From RI-92 sp040235555 (lineage in GTDB: Bacteria > Pseudomonadota > Gammaproteobacteria > UBA6429 > Thiohalophilaceae): 53,648 nucleotides of DNA. The translations under genes and the position numbers were made by a program. Under the pieces are notes generated by a model. It saw only the letters and a list, made by a program, of their open reading frames with translations. It searched no databases and was not told the DNA's origin. Positions 1-8,121 of the stretch are shown one piece after another (positions within the stretch are counted from its first letter, which is position 1; each line of letters starts with the position of its first letter). Where the stretch lies: contig JBECKZ010000179.1 of the NCBI GenBank assembly GCA_040235555.1, positions 1-53,648 on the forward strand. Reading direction: 5' to 3'.

Positions 1-1
1 C

Positions 2-382
2 TGGTCGCCCGTATTGCCGTTGTGGCTTATCGTGCTCGGCTTCCTCTTGATCTCGCTCGGCTACGCTTTCGCTGCGTGGGCATTGATCGAGAACCGCTTT
101 TTCTCCAGCGTGGTACGTATTCAGGTGGATCGTGGGCATGTGGTGTGTGACAGTGGCCCCTATCGGGTTGTGCGACATCCGGGTTATGCTGGAAATTTGT
201 TGGCACTTCCGGGTATGGTGCTGGCCTTTAGCTCAATGTGGACACTTATTCCGGCGGCGGTGGCGCTAATCATCGCGGTGATTCGAACGGTGCTGGAAGA
301 CCAGACTCTTCAAGACGAGTTGCCGGGCTATCGTGACTATTCTCGACGCGTGCGCTATCGGTTGATTCCTGGGATATACTGA
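2..382 (+). CDS. ICMT-like membrane methyltransferase, 5' end cut by window
   Basis: The reading frame is open from base 2, so the true start lies outside the window. The visible 126 residues contain two hydrophobic segments (roughly residues 5-25 and 70-95 of the visible part) flanking the block GPYRVVRHPGYAGN. That RHPxY motif is typical of the isoprenylcysteine carboxyl methyltransferase/PEMT-like family, where it binds S-adenosylmethionine. The C-terminus also fits the family (DQTLQDELPGYRDYSRRVRYRLIPGIY region, an E/Y-rich tail before RxRxRLIPG). Bacterial members are integral membrane proteins whose substrates are mostly unknown. An attC-like site starts 65 bases downstream, so this gene could itself lie in an integron cassette, but the far end is not visible. 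Confidence 0.8.
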   Translation, partial: WSPVLPLWLIVLGFLLISLGYAFAAWALIENRFFSSVVRIQVDRGHVVCDSGPYRVVRHPGYAGNLLALPGMVLAFSSMWTLIPAAVALIIAVIRTVLEDQTLQDELPGYRDYSRRVRYRLIPGIY

Positions 383-447
383 GAGACCTGAGTGATGGAT
401 GTCCCAGGTCAAAGATTGAGATCCAATCGAGAGAGTTGCTTGCCGCC

Positions 448-528
448 GCCTAACAAGGGTGTTCAAGTGGACCCAATGCCGCGTCGCTTGTGCTCCTTTC
501 ATTGGTCCACTTACCGCCAACGTTAGCG
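448..528 (+). repeat. attC-like integron recombination site (left mini-array, site a)
   Basis: The site begins with GCCTAAC (448-454, R'' box) and ends with GTTAGCG (522-528, R' box). Between them lie long imperfect inverted arms: AAGTGGACCCAATG near 465-478 pairs with CATTGGTCCACTT near 500-512. Length (81 bases), terminal boxes and internal pairing all fit an attC site read on the plus strand. Confidence 0.75.
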
Positions 529-549
529 GTAAAAGGAAAAAAACCAAAT

Positions 550-786
550 ATGAAGATTTATGGCTACAAGGATGAAGGTCTAGATTTCGATCAAATCGTG
601 CCAGCTGAACTTGCTGAAATCACATTAGTTGCGAATCCAGAAGAACTAAAAATTATTGCAAATTTTTTAAGCTCTGCAGCAGATGAAATGATTCGAATGG
701 GTGAATCATATGATCATGAGCATTTATCAGATAAAAACAAAATATTTGTAAATTTACCCCATTTTGTCGTGGCACGTGAAAGATAG
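550..786 (+). CDS. Small integron-cassette protein (78 aa), function unknown
   Basis: This is a 78-residue acidic cytosolic protein with no signal peptide or membrane segment. The ATG at 550 is preferred because the longer frame from 490 runs back into the attC-like site. AGGAAAAA at 533-540 could act as a weak ribosome binding site. The protein starts MKIYGY and carries a PEELKIIANFL helix followed by an HEHLSD block; small proteins of this appearance are common in integron cassettes, from memory of the family. The gene sits neatly between two attC-like sites and is AT-rich compared with its neighbours, which supports capture as a mobile cassette. I do not know its function. Confidence 0.75.
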   Translation: MKIYGYKDEGLDFDQIVPAELAEITLVANPEELKIIANFLSSAADEMIRMGESYDHEHLSDKNKIFVNLPHFVVARER

Positions 787-795
787 TATGACTTT

Positions 796-891
796 CGCGA
801 ACAAGCCGTTCAACCACGCAGGGCCTTTGGCCCTGCTCGGACCCTCAACCGCTGCGCGGTTTTTCGACGCCACTGGCCTTAAACGTTAATC
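796..891 (+). repeat. attC-like integron recombination site (left mini-array, site b)
   Basis: R''-like CGCGAAC (796-802) and R' GTTAATC (885-891) bound a 96-base sequence with internal hairpins (GCAGGGCC pairing with GGCCCTGC). The expected R'' for a cassette starting TTAGCG is CGCTAAC, so one base differs. Positions 836-862 match 26 of 27 bases of 32165-32191 in the main array, which shows common ancestry of the two loci. Confidence 0.75.
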
Positions 892-911
892 CTCACGTGT
901 AGGAAATACCA

Positions 912-1391
912 ATGGTTCAAAAGGAAAATACCAGGAGGCAGGCGGAAAAGAATCCCGCCACCAAGAAGGCAAACCCGGAATCACCATCCAGACTGATCGA
1001 CGCCATGCTTAAGGAGCAGCGAGACTGGCGGGGCAAAACCCTGGCACATATCCGAGCTCTCATCAAACAGGCTGATCCAGATGTGGTGGAAGAATTGAAA
1101 TGGCAAAAGCCATCCAACCCAGCCGGGGTCCCGGTGTGGTCTCACGATGGGATGATTTGCACCGGCGAGACATACAAGCACTACGTCAAGCTGACCTTCG
1201 CCAAAGGTGCCGTGCTCGAGGACCCTGACCACCTCTTCAACGCCAGCCTGGAGGGTAATGTCAGGCGTGCCATCGATATCCGTGAAAACGACACAATCGA
1301 GGAGGAGGCATTCAAGGCCTTGATCCAGGCAGCGATAGTGGAGAATCAGCGGTCCAGTGTAGCCAGGTCACGGGGACGTGGCCGCAAATAA
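912..1391 (+). CDS. DUF1801 domain protein
   Basis: A 159-residue soluble protein. The N-terminal 25 residues are Lys/Arg/Glu-rich and probably disordered. Residues about 30-145 resemble the DUF1801 fold: a WRGKTLAHIRALIKQADPDVVEELKW stretch, then WSHDGMICTGETYKHYVKLTFAKGA. DUF1801 (YdhG-like) proteins are small iron-chaperone-like folds of uncertain role. The ATG at 912 follows AGGAA at 901-905. The gene begins 20 bases after attC-like site b, so it may be the last cassette of the small array, but no matching GATTAAC R'' box was found after its stop. Its base composition is less AT-rich than the preceding cassette. Confidence 0.75.
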   Translation: MVQKENTRRQAEKNPATKKANPESPSRLIDAMLKEQRDWRGKTLAHIRALIKQADPDVVEELKWQKPSNPAGVPVWSHDGMICTGETYKHYVKLTFAKGAVLEDPDHLFNASLEGNVRRAIDIRENDTIEEEAFKALIQAAIVENQRSSVARSRGRGRK

Positions 1392-1430
1392 AAAGCCTTT
1401 CCTGAAGATTTCATTGTGAGGGGTAACGCT

Positions 1431-1459
1431 GGGGAGAGGCTTCTCCCCCACGTGTTTTT
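1431..1459 (+). terminator. Rho-independent terminator after DUF1801 gene
   Basis: GGGGAGA (1431-1437) pairs with TCTCCCC (1442-1448) across a GGCT loop and is followed a few bases later by five T residues (1455-1459). The T run is slightly displaced, so activity may be partial. Confidence 0.6.
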
Positions 1460-1511
1460 CAAATTTCCGAATTAAAATTAATTTTCGTTCTGGAGCCTGT
1501 TTGCGTTATTT

Positions 1512-2219
1512 CTATTGGTGCCTCATCTGATTTTGCATCTGCTTCATCATTGCCGCCATGGACATGGTTCTATAACCGGTAGGTAATTGTAAATAATGTG
1601 CAGGTGGTGTGACGCCTTCCTTGATCTTTTTCACTTCCATCATCGTATTGCCGTTTTGATCGATTGTTTTCAGGATGACGCCATATTTTTCCTTCGGCAA
1701 TTTCTCAATTTGCTCATCAGCAGCACCACAGGCGGTTGCGTCATGTGACCCCGCCTGGGATAGCTTGGACATCACATCGTAGAATTTTCCAAGCTGCTGA
1801 TACTTGAGGACGTCTTTGGAAAAGAACATCGTGTAGCATTTCTTGCCATTGGCGCTGACGAGATATTTATGTGTGCTAAAGCCTGCGATATCAGGGCCAC
1901 GACCCTGGCTGTCTATTGAGATCTTGGCATGTGGAGTTTGTGGAAGCGGTAAACCGGGAAGCGAAAACTTGGAGATATCCACCAGGATTTTTGAAGTGGG
2001 GACCACGCCATACATTTTATTGGCCTTCAGGTCGATAATCATTTCCTTTGGGGCATTGTCCTGGCCCTGTTGTTGGAGTATCGCCATGTGTGCATAACTG
2101 TCATTGATCCAGACGCGGGAAAGATGGTTATCTTTAGTCGTGGCCTCCATCATGGTGGCGGCATAGAGCGGTGTGGTGCCGATTGCGAAAAGAATTGCGG
2201 ACAGAAAGAATTGTTTCAT
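1512..2219 (-). CDS. Secreted DUF4412-like protein
   Basis: A 235-residue protein with a clear Sec signal peptide (MKQFFLSAILFAIGTTPLYA, cleaved near residue 20). The start at 2219 is chosen because GAGGGA lies just upstream on the minus strand. The mature part alternates beta-strand-like segments and ends in a Met/Gln-rich tail (AAMMKQMQNQMRHQ). The central pattern, an assessment of a bound or stored quantity with KANKMYGVVP and later PTGYRTMSM, resembles DUF4412 periplasmic proteins; I am not certain of the family. It contains two cysteines in the mature part, possibly a disulfide. It stands alone with non-coding DNA on both sides. Confidence 0.7.
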   Translation of the reverse strand: MKQFFLSAILFAIGTTPLYAATMMEATTKDNHLSRVWINDSYAHMAILQQQGQDNAPKEMIIDLKANKMYGVVPTSKILVDISKFSLPGLPLPQTPHAKISIDSQGRGPDIAGFSTHKYLVSANGKKCYTMFFSKDVLKYQQLGKFYDVMSKLSQAGSHDATACGAADEQIEKLPKEKYGVILKTIDQNGNTMMEVKKIKEGVTPPAHYLQLPTGYRTMSMAAMMKQMQNQMRHQ

Positions 2220-2325
2220 CTGATGTTCCCTCTTTAATATTATTGTTTTAGTTGGCCCGGATACCATCCTGACCAGCTCTCCGTTTGGGATAATAACTTA
2301 CTGTATTCGCGAATTGAAGGCTGGA

Positions 2326-2997
2326 TTAGTTTCGCTTCTCAGGGCGTATTTTGTTATGCGTTGGATATGAAAACAGCAGGGCTAACGTAAGAATATAAAG
2401 TATATAGGCGTTGAGGATATGCCAGATAAAGTGAGTACCTAGCGGCCAGACCGGACACAGGGCAAAGTCCAGGGTGCGGAACACGAGGGAGATGGCAAAC
2501 ATGCCACCGGCCAGCAAAAGGCGATTGGCCGCAGGGTGTTGTATGTGTTTACTGTAGATACCCATGAGGAGCAGGGTCACTAATGTCGGCAGGTAAAACA
2601 TTGAGCCGTTGAGGGTTTGCGGTGGAAAACGCAGTTGCAGTCCGATGTTGACGACGTGATACAACAAAAACATGACCAGTATCAGCAGTGGCTTGAGTCG
2701 GGCAATTCGGCCCAGGAAGCTGAGTAGATAAAGACTTATATATATAAGTATCGGGACGACATCCATCCATTCGGTTGAAGGGGTGGCCAGGGTGTGCCAG
2801 AGAAAACTGCCGACGGCAATACAACACAACAAACCAATCAGTACGACGATGTCGAGCAAATTCCTCAGCGGGACGCGGGCACGGATCAAACGCCATAACA
2901 GCAGGCCCGCCGCAATCACAAAGGCGATATTGGAGAGGGCATTGACCGGTTCTGCCCAGAATGCCGAACTCAGTCTTTCGCAATAATGAAATACCAT
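2326..2997 (-). CDS. Ceramidase-family integral membrane protein
   Basis: A 223-residue protein with about seven hydrophobic segments. The N-terminal motif HYCERLSSAFWAEPVNALSN matches the conserved start of the alkaline ceramidase/CREST-type family (Y/HCE...EP.N..SN). Conserved histidines follow: H at SFLWHTLATP and the C-terminal THFIWHILNAY, which in the superfamily coordinate zinc. Bacterial members are usually annotated as ceramidase domain proteins although most of these bacteria lack ceramides, so the true lipid amide substrate is unknown. No close partner gene on the same strand. Confidence 0.8.
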   Translation of the reverse strand: MVFHYCERLSSAFWAEPVNALSNIAFVIAAGLLLWRLIRARVPLRNLLDIVVLIGLLCCIAVGSFLWHTLATPSTEWMDVVPILIYISLYLLSFLGRIARLKPLLILVMFLLYHVVNIGLQLRFPPQTLNGSMFYLPTLVTLLLMGIYSKHIQHPAANRLLLAGGMFAISLVFRTLDFALCPVWPLGTHFIWHILNAYILYILTLALLFSYPTHNKIRPEKRN

Positions 2998-3160
2998 GCG
3001 CGTCAGCCCAGTGATAACAAGTGTTGAGTAACGTTAAGTATACGCGTTGTTTATTGTTCTTTTTGACCTGTCCCGATTGTTTCGCTATAAAGAAAAGTAT
3101 ATGCCACACTGAATAAATGACATGTCACATGCAAGCAGGAATGGCATTTAAGGGGGAATC

Positions 3161-4537
3161 GTGAACTACAAGAAATTCTACAGCATACTGTCCAAAGAAA
3201 TGCCCGAGTGGGTTGCAAAGGGATGGGTCAATAGCGGGAATGATAAAGCCATTCTCGAGTATGTGGCCGCGCGACACAAAGGCACGCCCTGGCTTACCTA
3301 TGCGTTTTCGATCCTGGGTGTGTTGTTGCTGGGCTCCGGCATCATCACCTATTTTGCCGCGAATTGGGGAGACATTCCCAAGCTCCTGAAACTGGTTATT
3401 TTGTTTGGTTCCATGTGGCTGGCTTACGGGGCGGCCTGGCAGGCCTTGCGTGATCAGCATGCGCCAATGTTGGGGCAGGCACTGTTGCTGTTCGGTGCCA
3501 TCCTGTTTGGTGCCAACATCATGCTTATTGCTCAGATCTACCATATCGATTCGCATTTCCCCAATGGTATTTTGCTGTGGTCATTGGGTGCGCTGGTGGG
3601 GGCTTATCTGGTCCGTTCGCAACCGATGCTGGTGATTGCAATCGTGCTGGCCGGGTTGTGGACAACGCTGGAATTGCAGAGCTTCTGGTACCGGCATGGC
3701 ATCCATTGGTCGTTTCTAATCCTGTGGCTGGCATTTCTACCCCTCATTTATCGCCACCGTTTTCGCCCGGCCCTGCACGTGGCCATGATCGCCCTGTTAA
3801 TCTGGAGCGTTTACTCATATGGCAGCTATGGATTGTTCTGGGCGACCAGAACCAAGTTATATATGGTCCAGGTTTATTTTCTAATCTATCTTGCGTTGTT
3901 CATCCTGGGCATGTTGTTTGTTACCTATGAACGACTGGCCATTTTTGCCCGTATCGTCCAGCGTTACAGTCTGTTTGCCGTCCTCGTTTGTGCCTACGCA
4001 CTGACGTCTCCGTATATCCAGTCACGAAGATGGCTCTACAGTCATGCGGGTACAAATTCGCGTCTGCCGGCGGATAGTGGTTTTCTGAGCGTGACCTTTG
4101 CGGCACTGATCCTGGTCGTGGCGCTGGCGCTTTGGCATCGTGCGCGGACCGGTAAGGGAAATCAGCCGAACTATCTCAAATGGGGGCAAGTCCTGATAGC
4201 GGCCATCGTGGTCTTGATCCTGATTAATCTTTTCCTCGGTGGGGTGAGCGGCAGTCTGATCGCGATTCTGTTTAATCTCTTGTTGTTTGCGGGATTGCTG
4301 TGGCTTATCTATGCGGGCATGCACAGCGATGACAGGTTTCTGGTCAATATGGGATTTGTGTTTTTTGGTTTCACTCTACTGAGTCGCTATTTTGATACCT
4401 TCTGGACCCTGCTCAACCGCTCCTACTTCTTCATGATCGGCGGCCTGATCCTGATCGCAGGGGGCTATTTCCTCGAGCGCAAACGCCGGCAGTTGACACA
4501 CGAGATTGCGGCACGCCGTGAAGGAGGTGATGCATGA
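3161..4537 (+). CDS. DUF2157 membrane protein
   Basis: A 458-residue protein starting at GTG 3161, with AGGGGGAA just upstream. The N-terminal 50 residues are soluble and helical, followed by about twelve predicted membrane helices. The region LGVLLLGSGIITYFAANWGDIP is the DUF2157 signature. The stop overlaps the start of the next gene (ATGA at 4534-4537), so the two are translationally coupled. DUF2157 and GDYXXLXY proteins commonly occur as a pair; the pair's function is unknown. Confidence 0.85.
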   Translation: MNYKKFYSILSKEMPEWVAKGWVNSGNDKAILEYVAARHKGTPWLTYAFSILGVLLLGSGIITYFAANWGDIPKLLKLVILFGSMWLAYGAAWQALRDQHAPMLGQALLLFGAILFGANIMLIAQIYHIDSHFPNGILLWSLGALVGAYLVRSQPMLVIAIVLAGLWTTLELQSFWYRHGIHWSFLILWLAFLPLIYRHRFRPALHVAMIALLIWSVYSYGSYGLFWATRTKLYMVQVYFLIYLALFILGMLFVTYERLAIFARIVQRYSLFAVLVCAYALTSPYIQSRRWLYSHAGTNSRLPADSGFLSVTFAALILVVALALWHRARTGKGNQPNYLKWGQVLIAAIVVLILINLFLGGVSGSLIAILFNLLLFAGLLWLIYAGMHSDDRFLVNMGFVFFGFTLLSRYFDTFWTLLNRSYFFMIGGLILIAGGYFLERKRRQLTHEIAARREGGDA

Positions 4538-5115
4538 AACTCGGTTGGCGCATCACCCTGATCGTGTTGCTGCAAAGCGTGGCACTCATCGCCATGATTG
4601 GCATCAAGCAGTATACGCTTGCTACCGGCGTGCCGGTGGTTATCAAGACTAAGCCAATCGATCCACGTTCGCTGTTCCGGGGAGATTATGTCCGGCTCAA
4701 CTATTCCATCAGCCTGTTATCGCTGGCGGAATTGGGCGGTGACAAGCACTTCGTGCGCGGGGATACCGTGTATGTGGTGTTGCATAAGCAAGGGGAATAT
4801 TGGGAGGCGTTGTCGGTGCACCATCACATGCCGAAAGTTGCCAGCGACCAGGTGGCGATCAAAGGTGAAGTGCAATATGCCTATGGCACGGGTTATACCC
4901 GACAGGGTCAGGCTTCACCAGAGGCCACTACCCGGATCAATGTGAAGTACGGGGTGGAAAACTATTTTGTCCCGGAGCGGCAAGGCCGTGAACTAGAACG
5001 GCCAAAACAGGGGGAAACCATCTCGATTCGACTGGTAGTCGATCGTTTTGGCAATGCCGCGATTAAGGCGGTGTTGGTCAACGGTGTTGCTCGTTACGTA
5101 GAGAAGGTATTCTGA
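4534..5115 (+). CDS. GDYXXLXY-domain membrane-anchored protein
   Basis: A 193-residue protein with one N-terminal membrane helix (residues about 5-25) and an extracytoplasmic beta-rich domain. GDYVRLNY near residues 49-56 is the eponymous motif, preceded by PIDPRSLFRG. It is coupled to the DUF2157 gene by a 4-base overlap and is followed after 3 bases by the MBL-fold gene, suggesting a three-gene transcript. The biochemical role of this family is not established. Confidence 0.85.
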   Translation: MKLGWRITLIVLLQSVALIAMIGIKQYTLATGVPVVIKTKPIDPRSLFRGDYVRLNYSISLLSLAELGGDKHFVRGDTVYVVLHKQGEYWEALSVHHHMPKVASDQVAIKGEVQYAYGTGYTRQGQASPEATTRINVKYGVENYFVPERQGRELERPKQGETISIRLVVDRFGNAAIKAVLVNGVARYVEKVF

Positions 5116-5118
5116 GCA

Positions 5119-6045
5119 ATGAAATGTACTGCCAAAGTGTTATTGGTACTTGCCAGTGTTTGTATATCTGGCACGACAATGGCAGCAGACCAGCTTGCAC
5201 TGGAAAAGGTCACCGGCAATGTCTATGCGATCGTCGGTAGCATGGGTAACCGCAGCCCCGTGAACCTGGGAAACAATGCGACATTTGGCTTTGTCGTCAC
5301 GCCGGTGGGAGTTGTCCTGATCGATCCGGGTGGCAGTTACAAGGGCGCACAACAATTAGATGCAGTTATCAAACGTGTGACAGACAAGCCCGTGGTCAAG
5401 GTGATCAATACCGGCGGACAGGATCACCGCTGGCTAGGGAATGGCTATTTCAAACAATTGGGTGCCGAGATTATTGCCAGTCAGGCTGCGGTTAAGGATC
5501 AGAAGGCACGTACCCAGGACCAGCTTTTTATGTTGGGTAATTTGGTCGGGGTTAAAGGTCTTGAGGGGACCAATCCTGTCTATGCCAGTCGTAGCTTTAA
5601 TCACAAGCTGAAGTTTGAACTCGGGGGCACCCGCTTCGAGATCTACCATGACGGCCCGGCACATACGCCGGGAGACAGCTTTGTCTGGCTGCCGCAACAA
5701 CAGGTCATGTTCAGCGGAGACATCGTCTTTACTGAACGGATGCTGGGGATTCTCGACTATTCGCACAGCAGGAACTGGGTGAAGGTGTTTCAGGACATGG
5801 CAGCGTACCACCCGAAATATCTTGTCCCTGGTCATGGTCATCCTACCAGCATGGCTAAAGCGAAGGCGGATACCTACGATTACCTGATCTTCGTGCGTGA
5901 TGTGGTCGCGAAATTCATGAAAACAGGTGGTGACATCAGTGACGTGGGTTATATCGACCAGAGCAGGTTCAAGTACCTGTTAAATTTCGATACGCTTGCC
6001 GGCAGGAATGCACAAAGGGTGTATAGCGAGCTTGAATGGGAATGA
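5119..6045 (+). CDS. Secreted MBL-fold metallo-hydrolase with altered HxHxDH motif
   Basis: A 308-residue protein with an N-terminal signal peptide (hydrophobic through residue 22, ending TTMAA). The metallo-beta-lactamase fold is shown by GFVVTPVGVVLIDPG, by AHTPGDSFVWLP with the metal-site His, by FSGDIVF with the bridging Asp, and by VPGHGHPT. The usual first metal motif HxHxDH is replaced by TGGQDHRWLGN: Asp and the last His remain, the first two His are absent. I recall related MBL proteins with the same GGQDH variant, so this is likely a subfamily feature. Probable periplasmic hydrolase of unknown substrate, transcribed with the two genes upstream. Confidence 0.8.
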   Translation: MKCTAKVLLVLASVCISGTTMAADQLALEKVTGNVYAIVGSMGNRSPVNLGNNATFGFVVTPVGVVLIDPGGSYKGAQQLDAVIKRVTDKPVVKVINTGGQDHRWLGNGYFKQLGAEIIASQAAVKDQKARTQDQLFMLGNLVGVKGLEGTNPVYASRSFNHKLKFELGGTRFEIYHDGPAHTPGDSFVWLPQQQVMFSGDIVFTERMLGILDYSHSRNWVKVFQDMAAYHPKYLVPGHGHPTSMAKAKADTYDYLIFVRDVVAKFMKTGGDISDVGYIDQSRFKYLLNFDTLAGRNAQRVYSELEWE

Positions 6046-6065
6046 TCTAAACAGATATTACACCT

Positions 6066-6548
6066 ATGCGAATCGATCAATTGCAAATCAGCTATCTTGC
6101 CGATCATCCGCAATTTATCGATACCCTCGCACCGTGGGTCTTTGCGCACTGGCAGCCGATCATTGGTGATGTCTCACCTGAGACGCGTGCAGCCAAGTTC
6201 AGAACCCATCTCAATAAAGATACATTGCCCATTGCCCTGGTCGCACATGATGATGACGAGGTTTATGGTACGGCTTCGCTGCGGGTTCATGATCTGCCGG
6301 GGCGAGAAGATCTCAGTCCATGGCTCGGTGGTGTGTTTGTTGGTGAGCCGTATCGTGGTCGTGGAATCGGAACACGTTTGTGTGCCACGGTGGAAGAATT
6401 AGCGAAATCACGGTTTCCAGATCAAGTGTTTTATTTATTTACCCTGGATAAACAGCTATGGTATCAGCACATGGGCTGGTTCGTTCGTGAGTCCTGTACC
6501 TGGTGCGGGCACGAAGGCGTCATCATGGAAAGGCATTTGGGCTGTTAG
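6066..6548 (+). CDS. GNAT-family N-acetyltransferase
   Basis: A 160-residue soluble protein with the GNAT fold. LSPWLGGVFVGEPYRGRGIGTRLC contains beta4 and the acetyl-CoA-binding motif A (R/QxxGxG/A as RGRGIG, residues about 97-102). The C-terminal FYLFTLDKQLWYQHMGWFVRE is the typical YxxxGF-type motif B region. Acetyl-CoA-dependent transfer to an amine is expected; the substrate is unknown. No clear ribosome binding site precedes ATG 6066. Confidence 0.85.
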   Translation: MRIDQLQISYLADHPQFIDTLAPWVFAHWQPIIGDVSPETRAAKFRTHLNKDTLPIALVAHDDDEVYGTASLRVHDLPGREDLSPWLGGVFVGEPYRGRGIGTRLCATVEELAKSRFPDQVFYLFTLDKQLWYQHMGWFVRESCTWCGHEGVIMERHLGC

Positions 6549-6663
6549 CTAACCTGAATGTGAAAATATAATTCCAGGGATAATGATCTTCCCTCAGCCT
6601 AGACGGTTCGAGTCGTCCCTCTAAGGCTATGGGGCATACCTGTTGTGCGGTAATGCAAAATTA

Positions 6664-6681
6664 TAGTTGTGTATACAACTA
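6664..6681. promoter_or_regulatory. MarR-type operator upstream of the marR gene
   Basis: An 18-base near-palindrome, TAGTTGTGTATACAACTA, overlapping a perfect TATAAT hexamer at 6680-6685. It matches the second copy at 7138-7155 in 16 of 18 bases. Its position 20 bases before ATG 6702 suggests autoregulation. Confidence 0.6.
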
Positions 6682-6701
6682 TAATTGTTTATACTACTGT
6701 A

Positions 6702-7121
6702 ATGTTCGAGCGATGCCTGTATTTTAATGTAAATGCCCTGACACGTGCTGTTAACCAGATCTGGGAAGAGGCGTTTGCCGAATTCGATTTGTCCCCATCG
6801 CACGCATACCTGCTACGCTTGGCCCTGACCAGTCCGGGGCTGACACCCAAGCAAATCAGCCAGGAACTAAAACTGGAAAAGTCGACGATCACACGCTTTC
6901 TGGATGCCCTGGTGAAGAAAGGTTTTATCCGGCGGCAAAAGAGTCCCAGTGGGGATGCCAGGGAGCAGGGTATTTATCCGACCAGGAAGGCCGAAAAGAT
7001 AGCAGCGCAGTTGGAAGAAAAAGGCAATGTCTTGTACCAGAAAATGATCGACAGTATTGGTAAAAGTGAATTAACGACACTGGTAGCACAATTACGCAAG
7101 ACTGAAGCGAATATAAGGTAA
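6702..7121 (+). CDS. MarR-family transcriptional regulator
   Basis: A 139-residue protein. ATG 6702 is preferred because earlier frame codons lie inside the operator palindrome. The winged helix is seen in LSPSHAYLLRLAL, LTPKQISQELKLEKSTITRFLDALVKKGFIRR (recognition helix) and QKSPSGDAREQGIYPTRKAEKIA (wing with the Asp-x-Arg). Dimer-forming helices flank this. MarR proteins bind palindromes and release on ligand or oxidant binding. The protein probably controls itself and the SnoaL-MAPEG pair through the two matching operators. There is no recognisable ribosome binding site, and if the TATAAT at 6680 is used the 5' leader would be only about ten bases. Confidence 0.85.
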   Translation: MFERCLYFNVNALTRAVNQIWEEAFAEFDLSPSHAYLLRLALTSPGLTPKQISQELKLEKSTITRFLDALVKKGFIRRQKSPSGDAREQGIYPTRKAEKIAAQLEEKGNVLYQKMIDSIGKSELTTLVAQLRKTEANIR

Positions 7122-7137
7122 AAATTTTTTGCAGTAT

Positions 7138-7155
7138 TAGTTGTATATACAACCA
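7138..7155. promoter_or_regulatory. MarR-type operator upstream of SnoaL-like gene
   Basis: TAGTTGTATATACAACCA, a near-perfect palindrome matching the operator at 6664-6681. It is followed by the strong ribosome binding site AAAGGAGG (7158-7165) and ATG 7171. Confidence 0.6.
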
Positions 7156-7170
7156 ATAAAGGAGGTTCAT

Positions 7171-7650
7171 ATGAATGTTATTCAATCCGCTATTACTGGG
7201 CAGGAGGCCGATGTACAGGGCATATCTCCCTATTCTGCTTTATTCGATTTTTATAACGCCTTTAATAATCAGAACCTGGAGCTTATGGAGACGAACTGGT
7301 TGCAGAGTGAAGAAGTGTCGATGTCGAATCCACTGGGGGGAGTAAAACGTGGCTGGAGTGACATCAGGAGAGTGTATGAAAAAATATTTACAGGTAATGC
7401 ACGGGTCTATGTCGAATTCTACGACTATTCAATTCACCCCGTTGAGGAAATGTTCATTGCCGTTGGTAAAGAAAGGGGCACGCTAACTGTTAATCGTAAA
7501 ATCATAGAACTGGCGATACGAACGAGTCGTACATACCGTATGCAAGACGGGCAGTGGAAACAACTGCATCACCACGGATCGATTGATAACGCATCAATAT
7601 TGGCAGAATACCAGGCCACTGTCTTAGGCAAATACACAGGAGATGAATAA
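7171..7650 (+). CDS. SnoaL/NTF2-like domain protein
   Basis: A 159-residue soluble protein. ATG 7171 follows AAAGGAGG at ideal spacing; the longer frame from 7141 runs into the operator. The NTF2-like cone fold is indicated by SPYSALFDFYNAFNNQNLELMETNWLQSEEVSMSNPLGG and the C-terminal RTSRTYRMQDGQWKQLHHHGS. Such proteins are small cyclases, isomerases or ligand binders; here the substrate is unknown. The stop overlaps the MAPEG start (TAATGA, 1 base shared at 7650), so the two are coupled and probably share the MarR operator. Confidence 0.8.
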   Translation: MNVIQSAITGQEADVQGISPYSALFDFYNAFNNQNLELMETNWLQSEEVSMSNPLGGVKRGWSDIRRVYEKIFTGNARVYVEFYDYSIHPVEEMFIAVGKERGTLTVNRKIIELAIRTSRTYRMQDGQWKQLHHHGSIDNASILAEYQATVLGKYTGDE

Positions 7651-8060
7651 TGAAACCGGAACTTTCAACTGAATTGTATTGGTTAACCTTGACTGTCTTG
7701 ATGACAGCAGTGTTTTGGATTCCCTATATTCTCAATCGGATGCTGGATCAGGGGATATTGTCTGCCTTGTGGGATCCGTACGGCCATACTGATACCCAAA
7801 GGGCGTGGGCGCGGCGAATGATGCAGGCGCATGTGAATGCGGTGGAAAACCTGGTTATATTTGCACCGTTGGCGATTTTGATTCAAATAACAGGTTTGAA
7901 TTCAACAACTACATCGACAGCTTGTATGGTCTACTTTTTTGCACGATTGGCGCATTACCTGGTATTTACCTTTGCCATACCCCTGTTTAGAGTTGTCACA
8001 TTTCTGGTTGGGTTTGGTGTCCAGGTAGTATTGGCAAGCAAATTACTGGGGTGGGGATAG
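7650..8060 (+). CDS. MAPEG-family membrane protein
   Basis: A 136-residue protein with four predicted helices. RAWARRMMQAHVNAVENLVIFAPLAIL matches the MAPEG signature (R..RA..AH.N..EN...F), and FFARLAHYLVFTFAIPLFRVV the second conserved loop and helix. MAPEG proteins are glutathione-linked membrane enzymes in eicosanoid or detoxication chemistry; bacterial substrates are mostly unknown. It is translationally coupled to the SnoaL-like gene and part of the predicted MarR regulon, which suggests a stress or xenobiotic response. Confidence 0.85.
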   Translation: MKPELSTELYWLTLTVLMTAVFWIPYILNRMLDQGILSALWDPYGHTDTQRAWARRMMQAHVNAVENLVIFAPLAILIQITGLNSTTTSTACMVYFFARLAHYLVFTFAIPLFRVVTFLVGFGVQVVLASKLLGWG

Positions 8061-8121
8061 AAATCCGGAGGGTTTTCGGGTAACAATTAAGTTCTATTTC
8101 ATTCACCGGAAGGGTACAAGA

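Noticed and set aside
2549..3109. 186-aa minus-strand frame overlapping the ceramidase-family gene
   Set aside because: Alternative frame of the real membrane protein gene, with Pro/Arg-rich shadow composition.
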